Positions 1 through 9,461 of a stretch of 64,000 bases of DNA are shown piece after piece. Within the stretch, counting starts at the first letter, position 1; each line of letters begins with the position of its first letter. Below the pieces are notes generated by a model. That model was not told where the DNA came from, made no database searches, and saw only the letters and a list, made by a program, of their open reading frames with translations. Where the stretch lies: contig NZ_CP060139.1 of NCBI RefSeq assembly GCF_014524565.1, positions 1 to 64,000 on the forward strand, given 5' to 3'. The position numbers were made by a program, and so were the translations under genes. Source of the stretch: Croceimicrobium hydrocarbonivorans (GTDB lineage: Bacteria; Bacteroidota; Bacteroidia; Flavobacteriales; Schleiferiaceae).

Positions 1-125
1 TGATTTTTTTTATCACTTTTTTCTACACATTTTTGTCCCTGTTAAGGGGGAGGGATGATCTCGGCAGCCCGTCATACATTTTACCCTGAAAAGAAACTAA
101 ACGCAAAGCAATTTAACTACAACGC

Positions 126-1556
126 ATGGAGCTGACTGCAAAGACAGTTTGGGATAATTGTCTGTCTTATATCAAAGACAATATTTCCCCTCAGAGTTAC
201 AAAACCTGGTTTTTGCCGATCAAGCCCTTAAAGCTCAAAGATAATGTCTTGAGTATTCAGGTGCCTAGTAAGTTTTTCTATGAATGGCTCGAGGAAAACT
301 ATATCAAACTCCTGAAAAGCGCGATCACGCGAGAGCTTGGCGATGATGCCAAACTGGTTTACAGCATTGTGATGGAAAACACCTACGGTAATAGCAAGCC
401 TTATACCGTGAAAATTCCATCCAGTAACCGTGGTTCTTTAAAAAATCCAAAGGTGAATATGCCTATGGAAATCGGTGAAAACGGTGTTAAGAACCCATTT
501 ATCATTCCTGGCCTGCGTAAGGTTCACGTAGAATCGCAGCTTAATCCAAACTATACTTTCGACAATTTTGTTGAAGGAGACTGTAATCGCTTAGCCCGCT
601 CTGCCGGTTATGCCGTGGCTAAGAAACCTGGTGGTACCTCCTTTAACCCTCTTTTGCTTTATGGCGGTAATGGATTGGGAAAAACCCATTTGGCGCATGC
701 CATTGGGATTGAAATCAAAGATCGTTATCCGGAAAAAACCGTGCTCTACGTTAGTGCTGAGAAATTCCAGCAACAATTCGTAGAAGCAATTCGAACCAAC
801 AACAAAAACGACTTTTTGCACTTCTATCAGATGATCGATATTCTGATTGTTGATGATGTGCATTCATTTGCCGGAAAAGAGAAGACTCAAGACGCCTTCT
901 TTGAAATTTTCAATCACCTGCATCAAAATAGTAAACAAGTAATCCTTACCTCAGATCGCGCACCCGTTGATCTGCAAGGAATGGAACAACGCTTATTATC
1001 TCGTTTTAAATGGGGATTAAGTGCCGACCTTCAAGTACCCGATTTAGAAACGCGAATCGCTATTCTAAATCAGAAATTGTACAATGACGGGGTGGAAATG
1101 CCCGCCGATGTAATCGAATACCTCGCCTATTCTATTAATTCGAATGTGCGTGAATTAGAAGGAGCTTTAATCTCCTTACTCGCACAGTCTTCTTTAAATA
1201 AGAAGCGCATTACTGTAGAATTAGCGAAACAGATGATCGATAAATTCGTGAAGAACACCACTCGCGAAATCAGCATCGATTACATCCAAAAGGTAGTTTG
1301 CGATTATTTTGATATGCCAATCGAGCTCTTAAAATCTAAGACTCGTAAAAGAGAAATTGTACAGGCCCGTCAATTAGCTATGTACTTCTCTAAACAACTA
1401 ACCAAAAACTCACTGGCCAGTATTGGTGCCCAATGTGGAAACAAAGACCACGCAACGGTGCTTCACGCCTGCCGGACTGTAAATAATCTTACCGAAACGG
1501 ATAAACGTTTCCGCACTTATGTGGAAGACCTTCGGAAGAAATTGACCTTGAAATAA
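126..1556 (+). CDS. dnaA: Chromosomal replication initiator protein DnaA
   Basis: DnaA is the AAA+ ATPase that binds DnaA boxes and opens the replication origin. All four domains are visible in a normal-length 476-residue protein: an N-terminal DnaB/DiaA-interaction region (about 1-80), a variable linker, the AAA+ core with Walker A GGNGLGKTH near residue 180 and Walker B ILIVDDVH near 240, and the C-terminal DNA-binding helix-turn-helix with the signature GNKDHATVLHAC near 440. The ATG start gives the canonical beginning (MELTAKTVWDNCLSYI). The gene stands alone and is followed directly by a strong rho-independent terminator. Only 125 bases lie upstream, and no convincing cluster of DnaA boxes is visible there, so the origin cannot be placed. 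Identification is secure. Confidence 0.99.
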   Translation: MELTAKTVWDNCLSYIKDNISPQSYKTWFLPIKPLKLKDNVLSIQVPSKFFYEWLEENYIKLLKSAITRELGDDAKLVYSIVMENTYGNSKPYTVKIPSSNRGSLKNPKVNMPMEIGENGVKNPFIIPGLRKVHVESQLNPNYTFDNFVEGDCNRLARSAGYAVAKKPGGTSFNPLLLYGGNGLGKTHLAHAIGIEIKDRYPEKTVLYVSAEKFQQQFVEAIRTNNKNDFLHFYQMIDILIVDDVHSFAGKEKTQDAFFEIFNHLHQNSKQVILTSDRAPVDLQGMEQRLLSRFKWGLSADLQVPDLETRIAILNQKLYNDGVEMPADVIEYLAYSINSNVRELEGALISLLAQSSLNKKRITVELAKQMIDKFVKNTTREISIDYIQKVVCDYFDMPIELLKSKTRKREIVQARQLAMYFSKQLTKNSLASIGAQCGNKDHATVLHACRTVNNLTETDKRFRTYVEDLRKKLTLK

Positions 1557-1583
1557 TAAAAGCCCCGTACAGGGGCTTTTTAT
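1556..1583 (+). terminator. Rho-independent terminator after dnaA
   Basis: An AGCCCC/GGGGCT stem with a five-base loop is flanked by A-rich sequence on the left and a T tract on the right, immediately after the dnaA stop codon. This is a classical intrinsic terminator and separates dnaA from the two-component genes that follow. Confidence 0.9.
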
Positions 1584-1635
1584 TTTGGTACCACATTCAC
1601 TTTTTGACTAATTTAGAAGTGAATTTTTTCAAAGC

Positions 1636-2037
1636 ATGACCATAAACCATTATTGGATTGTAGATGATGATCCCATTGCCCGAGTGCTTATTCGCAAGAA
1701 AATGAGCAATGAGGGTTTATGTGAGAAATTTTCAGAGTTCCAAAATGGACAGGAAGCTTTAAAAGCTTTAAAAGAAGCGGAAGAAAACGATACTCCAGAT
1801 CTTATTTTTCTGGACTTAAATATGCCCATCATGGATGGCTGGGAATTTTTAGAAGAAGCGAGACACAAACTAGAGAATGTGCATGCCAGAGTGGCCATTC
1901 TGACCTCCTCTATCAGTCCCGATGATTGGGACCGTTCCCAAAACATTCCCGGTGTTTCTTGCTTCCTCAATAAACCACTTAATACGGCTGAACTTCTCAA
2001 TCGAATAGATTCCAGCAGTCGGCCCAATTCCATTTAA
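1636..2037 (+). CDS. CheY-like single-domain response regulator
   Basis: This 133-residue protein is a stand-alone receiver domain with no output domain. It carries the acidic pocket (WIVDDD, residues 7-12), the phospho-acceptor aspartate D60 in FLDLNMPIMDGW, the switch Ser/Thr in ILTSS, and the conserved lysine in FLNKPL. Such receivers pass phosphate to or from a histidine kinase. Here the stop codon is directly followed by the GTG of a large PAS-type histidine kinase, so the two form a translationally linked pair. Its final target cannot be told from the sequence, because no DNA-binding or enzymatic effector domain is attached. Confidence 0.93.
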   Translation: MTINHYWIVDDDPIARVLIRKKMSNEGLCEKFSEFQNGQEALKALKEAEENDTPDLIFLDLNMPIMDGWEFLEEARHKLENVHARVAILTSSISPDDWDRSQNIPGVSCFLNKPLNTAELLNRIDSSSRPNSI

Positions 2038-5000
2038 GTGCATTTCCTAGCCGGATTAGATATTGAACAAAGTGATGGAGCGCAGTTTATTCTGCCTGAA
2101 GAAGCTGCCAAGCGAGTTTTAGCCGCCAGCCTGGAATCCGGCGAAGATCAACTCTGGGTTTTACACTCCGATTTAGCTAAGCTTCCCTCCGCTCTTAAAG
2201 ATTGGGCTTATTCTGTATATGACTTCCCCTTAAATGGACATAGTGATTCAGCAGAACCTAAAAAGGCTGCTTATCGCGAAGCTCTGCTTTTTCAAATTCA
2301 ACATCGGGAAAATTCACTCTTAGCGCAGGTCTTAGACCAAAGTAGCAGTGGCATACTGGTTTTCTCCGGTCAAGGTATTTTACTCTACGCCAATCAGAAA
2401 GCGGAGCATTGGCTGCCCTCTTTAAAGCAGTTACCGCTGGGCTTATTGAATATTGATCAATTTCAATGGCTTCAAAATGAGCAAGAATTTCCCTTTTCAG
2501 CCATTCCCGAAAATGAAAGCCTGGGAATTGGTCAACTGAGTTTGGATGGTGAAAAGCTGAATCGAAAACTGAATTTACAGCATCGCATTTTGCAATGGAA
2601 GAATCAGAAGTTCCGCTTATTGGAATTGGATTCTGCTACTGAATTACAGCACTTGCATGAACGATTGCATCAAACTGAGATTACCAATCAGTTATTACTG
2701 GAGCGCAGCCTGGGTGCCTATTCCTTAACTAATCATGAAAATACTATCACCTTTCTGAGTGGAGAGGTTGAAAAAATATCAGGTTACCAACCTGAAGAAA
2801 TTGTTGGCATGTGTTGCTTGGATCTGGCCCATCCGAAAGACCGTCTTCGCAAGGAAAACGCGCTAAACGCCATCCACTATCAACACATGGCTCAGCAAGA
2901 AGTTAAATACCGATTACACCATCGCAGTGGTCGCTACCGTTGGGTAAAGGCTACCATGATTAATCATTTTGATACCCCTGGTATTGAGAGCATTGTAACG
3001 GTGGTTCAGGATATAGATGAACAGGAAAGAGCGCAACGCGATTTGATAGATAGCAACCATCGCTTCCGTTGGGCCAGCCGTGCTACTAAAGATGTAATTT
3101 GGGATTGGCATTATAAAGTGGGGAAGATTGAATGGGGCGAAAACCTCAGTGAGATGTACGGCTGGGATAGCCATGAACTGGATAATCCCGATAAGTGGCT
3201 CAGTCATATCCCCAAAGAAGATCATCAGAATATCCAAAATAGTCTGGATGAAGCCTTTGAGCAGCGCTCAGAAACCTGGGAATGTCGTTATCGCTTTCAA
3301 AAGAAGAATGGTGACTGGGCTTATATTCTCGACCGTGGCTATATCGAACGAGACCTGATGGGTAATGTGCTCCGCATTATTGGGGCCATGCACGATTTTA
3401 GTGAGCGATATCAATATGAGCAGGAACTCCAAAAAGAAAAACAAAAATTCAGGCAATTATTTGAAGGCTCCTTAATTGGAGTTGCTATGCTCGAATTGCA
3501 AAATACTCGTTGGCAAGATTGTAATCAGGCCTTATTAAATATGCTGGGCTTCAAGAAATCAGAATTCCTGGCCAAGAGTCTAATTGACCTCATTCCTGAA
3601 TCAGAGCTTGAATTACATCAGCAAAAATTACGGGAACTCCGCTCCTTGCAACCAATTAAGACCTATCAAACGCTATTGCTTCGCAAAGATCTAGGCACTA
3701 CCAAAGTGGTGGTCTCGGCTTTCACCACTCAGGATGAAGCCAAGCGTCCTATTGCCTGGTTCCACTTTTTGGATTTAGGTCCCATTGAAGAAAGTAATAA
3801 AGCGCTGGTGGAAGCCGAGTCTCGCTTTAGACAGTACATTGAAAAGGCCTCAGATATTTTTGTTACCCTAAACAAAGACGGCTTTATAGAGTACATCTCC
3901 CCTAATATCCTTCAATTAGCGCAGTATCGTCCGGCCGAACTTATGGGGCAGGCTCTAACCGACTATATCCATCCCAAGGACTTGGTTAAAACTCGCCTCA
4001 CTTTTATCAAAGCTTACCGTAAATCCGAAAATGCCGGCCGGGCTGTATTCCGATTAAAATCTAAAGACGGTGAATGGTTATGGCTTGAAGCTAATGGTCG
4101 TTTTCAGGATCGAGAAGGAAAATTAAAAGCCTTCATCAATATTCGTGATATCCGAAAGGAACATGAGATTGAAAGTCAGCTAAGAAAGCTTTCTCTGGTG
4201 GCCAATAGAACCTCCAATGGCGTACTGATTGTAAATGCCAAACATGAAGTAGAATGGCTCAATCAGAGCTTTAAACGCATGAGCGGCTACAGCCTGGAAG
4301 AAGCGAAAGGTCGCCGAATGGAAGATCTGTTACATGGACCGGCTTCATTAAAAACGGATCATGGTCGCCTCAACGACTTTCTCAATACGGGTAAGCCATT
4401 CCGATTGGAGAACATCAATTATAAAAAGGATGGCAGTGAATATTGGGTAGAAAGCATCGTAACCCCAATTTACGATGAGGGAGGCCGCTTGATAAATTAC
4501 ATTTCCATTGAATCGGATATTACCGAAAGGAAGCAGGAGGAATTGGATTTCCAACGCAATTTGCAGCTGATCTCTGAGCAAAATGAGCGACTACAAAGCT
4601 TTGCTCATATAGTATCACACAATTTCCGCTCCCATGGATCCAATATTCAGCAATTGATTCACGAGCTCAACGTAACCCAGGATCAATTACTTAGGGACGA
4701 ATTATACCGCTATCTCGAAGTAAGTGCAGAAGGTTTGATGCAAGCTTTAGATGAACTATCCAGCATTTTAGAGGTAGAATCAGCCTCAGAGCTACCTACC
4801 GAGGAATTGGAGGTTCTCACCTATTGCGAGCGAGTTCGGCAAATCCTTTCTCGCCCCACCATGGAGATTAATGCCGAATTGCAATTTGATATTCCCGAAG
4901 GCTTTTGTTTAAAGTTTTATCCAGCCTATTTGGAAAGTGTGCTCTTCAACTTAGTGAGTAATGCACTGCGTTATCATGATCCGGAGAAGGATCCCTGGGT

Positions 5001-5247
5001 AAAAGTTTGGGTGGAAGAGAGTGATCACAACAAACATCTTTTTGTTTCCGATAATGGTTTGGGAATCGATTTGGAAAAATATGGCAATCAACTCTTTAAG
5101 TTTAAACGCAGTTTCCATAATCATCCCGATAGCTCAGGAATCGGACTCTATTTAATTCGCAGTCAGATAGAAAGCTTGGGGGGTGAAATTACCGTTCACA
5201 GTATAGTGGGCAAAGGCACAACCTTTAAAGTTAGTCTGCCAAAATAG
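2038..5247 (+). CDS. Multi-PAS sensor histidine kinase
   Basis: This 1069-residue protein starts with GTG immediately after the response-regulator stop codon. It holds a chain of about six PAS/PAC sensor modules (roughly residues 95-835), seen as repeated patterns such as YRLHHRSGRYRWVKA, RFQKKNGDWAYILDR and FRLKSKDGEWLWLEA, each ending in an I.DI.E-type segment. The kinase core follows: an H-box with the probable phosphorylated H861 in AHIVSHNFRSHG, an N-box (NLVSNALRYHD), a G1 box (VSDNGLGID) and a G2 box (SSGIGLYLI). No membrane segment or signal peptide is evident, so it probably senses in the cytoplasm. The SHNFRSH H-box is of the Bacteroidota variety. The ligand is unknown. Partnership with the preceding receiver is inferred from adjacency. 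Confidence 0.93.
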   Translation: MHFLAGLDIEQSDGAQFILPEEAAKRVLAASLESGEDQLWVLHSDLAKLPSALKDWAYSVYDFPLNGHSDSAEPKKAAYREALLFQIQHRENSLLAQVLDQSSSGILVFSGQGILLYANQKAEHWLPSLKQLPLGLLNIDQFQWLQNEQEFPFSAIPENESLGIGQLSLDGEKLNRKLNLQHRILQWKNQKFRLLELDSATELQHLHERLHQTEITNQLLLERSLGAYSLTNHENTITFLSGEVEKISGYQPEEIVGMCCLDLAHPKDRLRKENALNAIHYQHMAQQEVKYRLHHRSGRYRWVKATMINHFDTPGIESIVTVVQDIDEQERAQRDLIDSNHRFRWASRATKDVIWDWHYKVGKIEWGENLSEMYGWDSHELDNPDKWLSHIPKEDHQNIQNSLDEAFEQRSETWECRYRFQKKNGDWAYILDRGYIERDLMGNVLRIIGAMHDFSERYQYEQELQKEKQKFRQLFEGSLIGVAMLELQNTRWQDCNQALLNMLGFKKSEFLAKSLIDLIPESELELHQQKLRELRSLQPIKTYQTLLLRKDLGTTKVVVSAFTTQDEAKRPIAWFHFLDLGPIEESNKALVEAESRFRQYIEKASDIFVTLNKDGFIEYISPNILQLAQYRPAELMGQALTDYIHPKDLVKTRLTFIKAYRKSENAGRAVFRLKSKDGEWLWLEANGRFQDREGKLKAFINIRDIRKEHEIESQLRKLSLVANRTSNGVLIVNAKHEVEWLNQSFKRMSGYSLEEAKGRRMEDLLHGPASLKTDHGRLNDFLNTGKPFRLENINYKKDGSEYWVESIVTPIYDEGGRLINYISIESDITERKQEELDFQRNLQLISEQNERLQSFAHIVSHNFRSHGSNIQQLIHELNVTQDQLLRDELYRYLEVSAEGLMQALDELSSILEVESASELPTEELEVLTYCERVRQILSRPTMEINAELQFDIPEGFCLKFYPAYLESVLFNLVSNALRYHDPEKDPWVKVWVEESDHNKHLFVSDNGLGIDLEKYGNQLFKFKRSFHNHPDSSGIGLYLIRSQIESLGGEITVHSIVGKGTTFKVSLPK

Positions 5248-5256
5248 AGGCAAGTC

Positions 5257-5288
5257 TTGGAGGATGCCTGCTATAAAACGTACCTTTA
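5257..5288 (+). promoter_or_regulatory. Putative promoter for the phosphatase/RsmI-like pair
   Basis: A TTG at 5257-5259 lies 21 nt upstream of TACCTTTA at 5281-5288. This approximates the Bacteroidota -33/-7 pattern (TTTG and TAnnTTTG, with one mismatch in the -7 box). It sits 16 nt before the GTG start of the next gene, in the short gap after the histidine kinase. Confidence 0.4.
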
Positions 5289-5304
5289 ACCAAAGATTTT
5301 TTTC

Positions 5305-5769
5305 GTGAAGAAAGTACTGATGGTTTGCCTGGGAAACATTTGTCGCTCTCCCTTGGCTGAAGGTTTATTGCGTTCGAAAGTTAATCCTGATGAAGTGGAA
5401 GTAGACTCGGCTGGCACCGCGGCTTACCATGTAGGAGAAGCCCCGGATATCCGCACGATAATGACCGGCCGTAAACATGGAATTAATCTATCCAGCTTAG
5501 TAGGTCGGCAATTCAAAACTGTTGATTTTGATTACTTTGACCGTATCTATGTAATGGATCACTCTAACTTAAATAATGTTTTAAATATGGCTCGAAATGA
5601 GGCTGACCGCGCCAAAGTGGACCTCATTTTAAACGAAATAAAAGCCGGTTCTAATCAAGATGTTCCCGATCCCTATTACGGAGGGGATGAAGGCTTTGAA
5701 CAGGTCTATCGATTATTGGATGCTGCTACAGATACGATCGTAGAAAAATTGAAGGATGGAAGAATCTAA
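5305..5769 (+). CDS. Low-molecular-weight protein-tyrosine phosphatase
   Basis: A cytoplasmic phosphatase of the LMW-PTP/arsenate-reductase fold, 154 residues, the normal length. The P-loop signature CLGNICRS is at residues 8-15, with nucleophile C8 and phosphate-binding R14. The general-acid aspartate is in DPYYGG near the C-terminus. The start is GTG and the next ATG is too far in. It overlaps the following RsmI-like methylase gene by 14 nt, so the two are probably co-translated. This pairing close to dnaA recurs in flavobacterial genomes (from memory). The substrate is unknown; relatives act on tyrosine kinases of polysaccharide systems or on small phosphoesters. Confidence 0.95.
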   Translation: MKKVLMVCLGNICRSPLAEGLLRSKVNPDEVEVDSAGTAAYHVGEAPDIRTIMTGRKHGINLSSLVGRQFKTVDFDYFDRIYVMDHSNLNNVLNMARNEADRAKVDLILNEIKAGSNQDVPDPYYGGDEGFEQVYRLLDAATDTIVEKLKDGRI

Positions 5770-6481
5770 TAATCCCAAGGGAAAGCTCTATTTAATTCCT
5801 TCCTTAATGGGTGAAATTGAGCCCCTGGAAGTGCTGCCTTTATCGGTTAAGAAAGTAATAGACCTCTGCGATCATTTCATTGTAGAAAATGAAAAATCGG
5901 CGCGCGCCTTTATTAAGCGGGTGCTTCCCTCCAAGCATCAACCCGACCTCGTACTTTATACCACCAATAAGTTTTCAGATCCGGCTGATTATCCTTCCTA
6001 CCTGGAAGCAGCACGCAATGGAGAGCATATTGGATTGATCTCTGAAGCTGGGGCACCGGGAATTGCAGATCCGGGCGCAGAAATCATTAGCCTTGCTCAT
6101 AATGAAGGCATTCGAGTAGTTCCCTTAGTGGGGCCCTCCTCTATTTTCATGGCGATGATGGCCAGTGGCATGAATGGCCAAAGCTTTGCCTTTAACGGCT
6201 ATTTACCTATTGATAATCAGGAGCGTAAAAAGCAAATTAAGAATTTAGAAAACCTGAGTCGTAAAACCGGGCAAAGCCAAATTTTCATGGAGACTCCTTA
6301 TCGAAATGATAAGCTCATGAAGGATTTAATTAGCATTTGTCATCCCGATACCCGACTCTGTGTGGCAAGAGAAGTCACCACTTTAGAGGAGTATATCCGC
6401 ACCCAACCTATCTCATGGTGGAAGAACAATTTACCGGAATTGGAAAAACGTCCGGCGATCTTCATTCTTAGTGTGGAGTAA
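5756..6481 (+). CDS. RsmI-like tetrapyrrole-methylase-fold SAM methyltransferase
   Basis: This 241-residue protein belongs to the tetrapyrrole (corrin/porphyrin) methylase fold. It shows the RsmI-type SAM-binding segments SEAGAPGIADPG near residue 100 and VGPSSIFMAMMASG near 125, then FNGYLP. RsmI makes the 2'-O-methyl group of C1402 in 16S rRNA. This protein is shorter than the proteobacterial enzyme (about 285 residues) and starts without the usual N-terminal G-N-L-D segment, having GKLYLIPSLMGE instead. Bacteroidota carry this shorter paralogue, often beside a full RsmI. An rRNA or other RNA methylation role is therefore likely, but the exact target is not proven. It overlaps the upstream phosphatase gene. 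Confidence 0.82.
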   Translation: MEESNNPKGKLYLIPSLMGEIEPLEVLPLSVKKVIDLCDHFIVENEKSARAFIKRVLPSKHQPDLVLYTTNKFSDPADYPSYLEAARNGEHIGLISEAGAPGIADPGAEIISLAHNEGIRVVPLVGPSSIFMAMMASGMNGQSFAFNGYLPIDNQERKKQIKNLENLSRKTGQSQIFMETPYRNDKLMKDLISICHPDTRLCVAREVTTLEEYIRTQPISWWKNNLPELEKRPAIFILSVE

Positions 6482-6486
6482 ATTAT

Positions 6487-6759
6487 GGATCGAATTGCAA
6501 ATTCACTTTGCTTCAACACAGAGACAGAGAGGTAAAGAGGTACACAGAGAAAATTTGGAAGTGGAATAATTTGGTTTTCAATCGTATTTCACAAACGACC
6601 AACTGCTAGCTACCATCTACCCCAGCGGCCAATACACTCTTCCTTGTCCACCATCCACTCTACCGTCTAAAGTCTATCGTCTAAATTCTATAGATCGAAT
6701 TTGCAATTCGATCCAGCTTACCAACGACCAACGACCAACGACTAGCTACTAACTACCAG
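6487..6759. repeat. Low-complexity intergenic island bounded by an 18-bp inverted repeat
   Basis: The 278-nt gap between the RsmI-like gene and glyA holds unusual non-coding sequence. An 18-bp arm at 6487-6504 (GGATCGAATTGCAAATTC) is repeated as its exact reverse complement at 6697-6714. Between them lie a purine-rich CACAGAGACAGAGAGG-type tract (6517-6550) and degenerate short units such as CAACGACCAAC and CTAGCTACCATCTACC. After the right arm the sequence continues with CCAACGACCAACGACCAACG and CTACTAACTACCAGCTACC, up to the glyA stop codon. No open frame of note crosses it. Confidence 0.8.
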
Positions 6760-8034
6760 CTACCAATTAAACAAGGGATATCCCTCCATCATTTCATTCA
6801 CCTCCTGAGCAACGGCTTCTAGATTTGCCTCGTCTTCAAAATTGCTGATCACGCGGTCGATAAGCTCCGCTACTTTCTCCATATCCGCTTCTTTCAGTCC
6901 ACGGGTGGTGATTGCAGGCGTTCCTAAGCGAATACCGCTGGTTACAAAGGGAGATTTATCATCAAAGGGCACCATGTTCTTATTCACGGTGATATCGGCT
7001 TGCACAAGCGCATTTTCGGCCTGCTTACCGCTGATGTATTTATTACGAAGGTCAATCAACATACTGTGATTGTCGGTGCCTCCAGAAATAATCTGGTAAT
7101 CTCGCGCTACAAGAGCAGCAGCCAGGGTCTTAGCGTTCTTCTGAACTTGTAAGGTGTAATGCATAAATTCATCCTCCAAGGCTTCACCGAAGGCTACCGC
7201 TTTAGCAGCAATCACATGCTCCAAAGGACCACCTTGAGTACCGGGGAAAACCGCAGCATTCAAAATTTGACTCATCATCTTCACCTGACCTTTAGGCGTT
7301 TTTTCGCCCCATGGGTTTTCGAAATCTTTACCCATTAAGATCATTCCACCACGAGGACCACGCAGGGTTTTATGGGTGGTGGTAGTTACAATATGACAAT
7401 GAGGAATAGGATCACTTAATAAACCTTTGGCAATTAAGCCGGCCGGATGTGAGATATCCGCTAAAAGCAAGGCGCCAACGCTATCGGCGATTTCCCGGAA
7501 ACGGGCAAAATCCAAATCACGACTGTAGGCACTATATCCCGCAATAATTAATTTGGGTTGTTCCTTGGTTGCGATTTCAGCAATGTTATCGTAGTTCAAG
7601 CGACCGGTTTCCTTCTCAACCCCGTAAAAACAAGTTTGGTAGGTTTTACCACTAAAGTTAACGGGCGAACCATGGGTAAGGTGACCACCATGTGAAAGAT
7701 CGAAGCCCATGATTTTATCACCAGGCTTGAGGCAGGCTAAAAATACCGCAGCATTGGCCTGAGAACCGGAATGCGGTTGCACATTGGCATATTCAGCACC
7801 AAATAATTGTTTAGCTCTTTCAATGGCAATGGTCTCTACTTCATCTACTACTTCACAGCCTCCATAGTAGCGCTTTCCTGGAAAACCCTCGGCGTATTTA
7901 TTGGTTAGAACCGAGCCCATGGCCTGCATTACCTGGTCACTAACAAAGTTTTCTGAAGCAATTAATTCGATGCCTTCCGTTTGACGTTCACGTTCTTGTT
8001 GGATGAGATCGAAGATTAGAGAATCCTTATACAT
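6760..8034 (-). CDS. glyA: Serine hydroxymethyltransferase
   Basis: GlyA interconverts serine and glycine with tetrahydrofolate, supplying one-carbon units. It is a PLP enzyme, 424 residues, the typical bacterial length. Visible are the N-terminal ELIASENF segment, the YGGCE motif, SGSQAN, and the PLP-lysine segment [14 protein letters not shown] with K222 as Schiff-base lysine. GTQGGPLEH and the substrate-binding [11 protein letters not shown] segment near the C-terminus are intact. The start is ATG at 8034. It is transcribed away from the fumarylacetoacetase gene, with about 70 nt shared as a divergent promoter region. The 3' end runs into the low-complexity island, and no clear terminator is visible. 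Confidence 0.99.
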   Translation of the reverse strand: MYKDSLIFDLIQQERERQTEGIELIASENFVSDQVMQAMGSVLTNKYAEGFPGKRYYGGCEVVDEVETIAIERAKQLFGAEYANVQPHSGSQANAAVFLACLKPGDKIMGFDLSHGGHLTHGSPVNFSGKTYQTCFYGVEKETGRLNYDNIAEIATKEQPKLIIAGYSAYSRDLDFARFREIADSVGALLLADISHPAGLIAKGLLSDPIPHCHIVTTTTHKTLRGPRGGMILMGKDFENPWGEKTPKGQVKMMSQILNAAVFPGTQGGPLEHVIAAKAVAFGEALEDEFMHYTLQVQKNAKTLAAALVARDYQIISGGTDNHSMLIDLRNKYISGKQAENALVQADITVNKNMVPFDDKSPFVTSGIRLGTPAITTRGLKEADMEKVAELIDRVISNFEDEANLEAVAQEVNEMMEGYPLFNW

Positions 8035-8104
8035 ACCTTAAGTTTTGACGCTAATTTTTCTGCGGTGATGAATCTTAGTAATATTGCCCAAAATTAATCC
8101 AAAT

Positions 8105-9382
8105 ATGCTCACAGCAAACGACCCGTCGCGTAAGTCTTGGATTGAAGTTCCAACAGGCAGCGACTTTCCTATACAAAACCTTCCCTTCGGCGTTTTTTTA
8201 GCGAATGATGATCATGTATCGATCGGCAGTCGTATTGGGAATACAGCTATTGATTTAGCCGCCCTTCATCAACTAGGCTATTTTGAAGGCATCATTCTTC
8301 CAGAGGATGTGTTCTTGCAAGATACGCTCAACGACTTTATCACTCTGGGAAAACCTACCATCCGCCAGGTTCGCAATCGACTTGCGGAAATCTTTGATGT
8401 AAACAACGATCAATTGCAATCCAATGCAGATCAGCGTGAGGTGGTGCTCTTCCCGGTAGAGGAATTGCAAATGTTGATGCCGGTATTCATTCAGGATTAT
8501 ACCGATTTCTATTCCAGTCGTGAGCATGCCACCAATGTGGGGATTATGTTCCGTGGTAAAGAAAATGCCTTGATGCCCAACTGGTTGCATTTACCGGTAG
8601 GATATCATGGTCGTAGCTCTTCCATTATTGTATCCGGAGAAAATATTCATCGCCCCATGGGTCAGATGTTACCTCCCGGAGCCGAAGCACCGGTATTTGG
8701 GCCATCTAAAGCAATGGACTTCGAATTGGAGATGGGCTTTATCACTACCGATGGTAAGCCTTTAGGAGACCGCATCAGCACCGGTGAAGCTGAAGATTAT
8801 CTTTTTGGAATGGTGATCTTTAATGACTGGAGTGCACGTGATTTACAGCGTTGGGAATACGTGCCTTTAGGACCATTCTTAGGAAAGAACTTCGGATCTT
8901 CTATCTCTCCCTGGGTGGTAACTTTTGATGCTTTGGAGCCTTATCGTACGGCCCGTCCTAAGCAAGAAGAGCCCAAGCCTCTGCCCTATTTAGAATGTGC
9001 TCCCAATACTTCTTACGATATCCAATTGGAAGTATACTTGCAGCCGGAAGGTGGTGAAGAAAACCTGATTTCGGAGAGTAATCATAAGTACTTGTATTGG
9101 ACCATGGTGCAGCAATTAGCCCATCATACGGTAAACGGCTGTAATATTAATGCCGGGGATTTAATGGCTAGTGGAACCATTTCTGGACCTGAGCCTAAAA
9201 ATTATGGCTCTATGCTCGAATTAAGCTGGAAGGGTGATAAGCCTTTAAAATTGAGCGATGGCAGCGAACGTAAATACCTTTTGGATGGTGATACGGTTAT
9301 CATGAAAGCTTTCTGCGACAACGGAACCCAGCGTATTGGCTTTGGTGAAGTACGCAGTAAAATCCTACCCGCGAAAGCATAA
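8105..9382 (+). CDS. fahA: Fumarylacetoacetase
   Basis: Catalyses the last step of tyrosine/homogentisate catabolism: fumarylacetoacetate to fumarate and acetoacetate. The Ca/Mg-binding and catalytic residues are recognisable: DYTDFYSSREHATNVG (metal aspartate and catalytic histidine), ELEMGF (metal glutamates), FNDWSARDLQRWEYVPLGPFLGKNF, and the C-terminal GSMLELSWKG with GDTVIMKAFC. I chose the ATG at 8105 (425 residues). The frame is open from a TTG at 8084, but the usual family start is at MLTANDPSRKSW. No other tyrosine-degradation gene is next to it. A strong hairpin terminator follows. Confidence 0.97.
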   Translation: MLTANDPSRKSWIEVPTGSDFPIQNLPFGVFLANDDHVSIGSRIGNTAIDLAALHQLGYFEGIILPEDVFLQDTLNDFITLGKPTIRQVRNRLAEIFDVNNDQLQSNADQREVVLFPVEELQMLMPVFIQDYTDFYSSREHATNVGIMFRGKENALMPNWLHLPVGYHGRSSSIIVSGENIHRPMGQMLPPGAEAPVFGPSKAMDFELEMGFITTDGKPLGDRISTGEAEDYLFGMVIFNDWSARDLQRWEYVPLGPFLGKNFGSSISPWVVTFDALEPYRTARPKQEEPKPLPYLECAPNTSYDIQLEVYLQPEGGEENLISESNHKYLYWTMVQQLAHHTVNGCNINAGDLMASGTISGPEPKNYGSMLELSWKGDKPLKLSDGSERKYLLDGDTVIMKAFCDNGTQRIGFGEVRSKILPAKA

Positions 9383-9406
9383 TATTGTAAAAAATACACT
9401 AAGTAT

Positions 9407-9438
9407 AGAGGCGCTTTGAGCGCCTCTTTCTATTTTTG
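9407..9438 (+). terminator. Rho-independent terminator after fumarylacetoacetase
   Basis: An eight-base-pair stem AGAGGCGC/GCGCCTCT (9407-9414 with 9420-9427) with a five-base loop is followed by a T-rich run. The T-rich tail contains TATTTTTG (9431-9438), a perfect TAnnTTTG -7 box. Termination of the upstream gene and initiation of the GH13 gene may therefore share this segment. Confidence 0.85.
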
Positions 9439-9461
9439 GTATTTGCCCAAATATCAAGGAA

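Noticed and set aside
1-125. Possible replication origin upstream of dnaA
   Set aside because: The stretch is T-rich but shows no cluster of TTATNCACA boxes; the best match, TTCTACACA at 21-29, has a mismatch. The window begins too close to dnaA to judge.
591-863. Reverse-strand open frame inside dnaA, and many similar antisense frames in other genes
   Set aside because: They lie wholly inside well-supported genes and show no signal, motif or composition of real proteins.
6511-6550. CRISPR-like or tandem repeat array in the GAGA-rich tract
   Set aside because: Units are short, irregular and not separated by spacers of constant length, and no cas genes are nearby.
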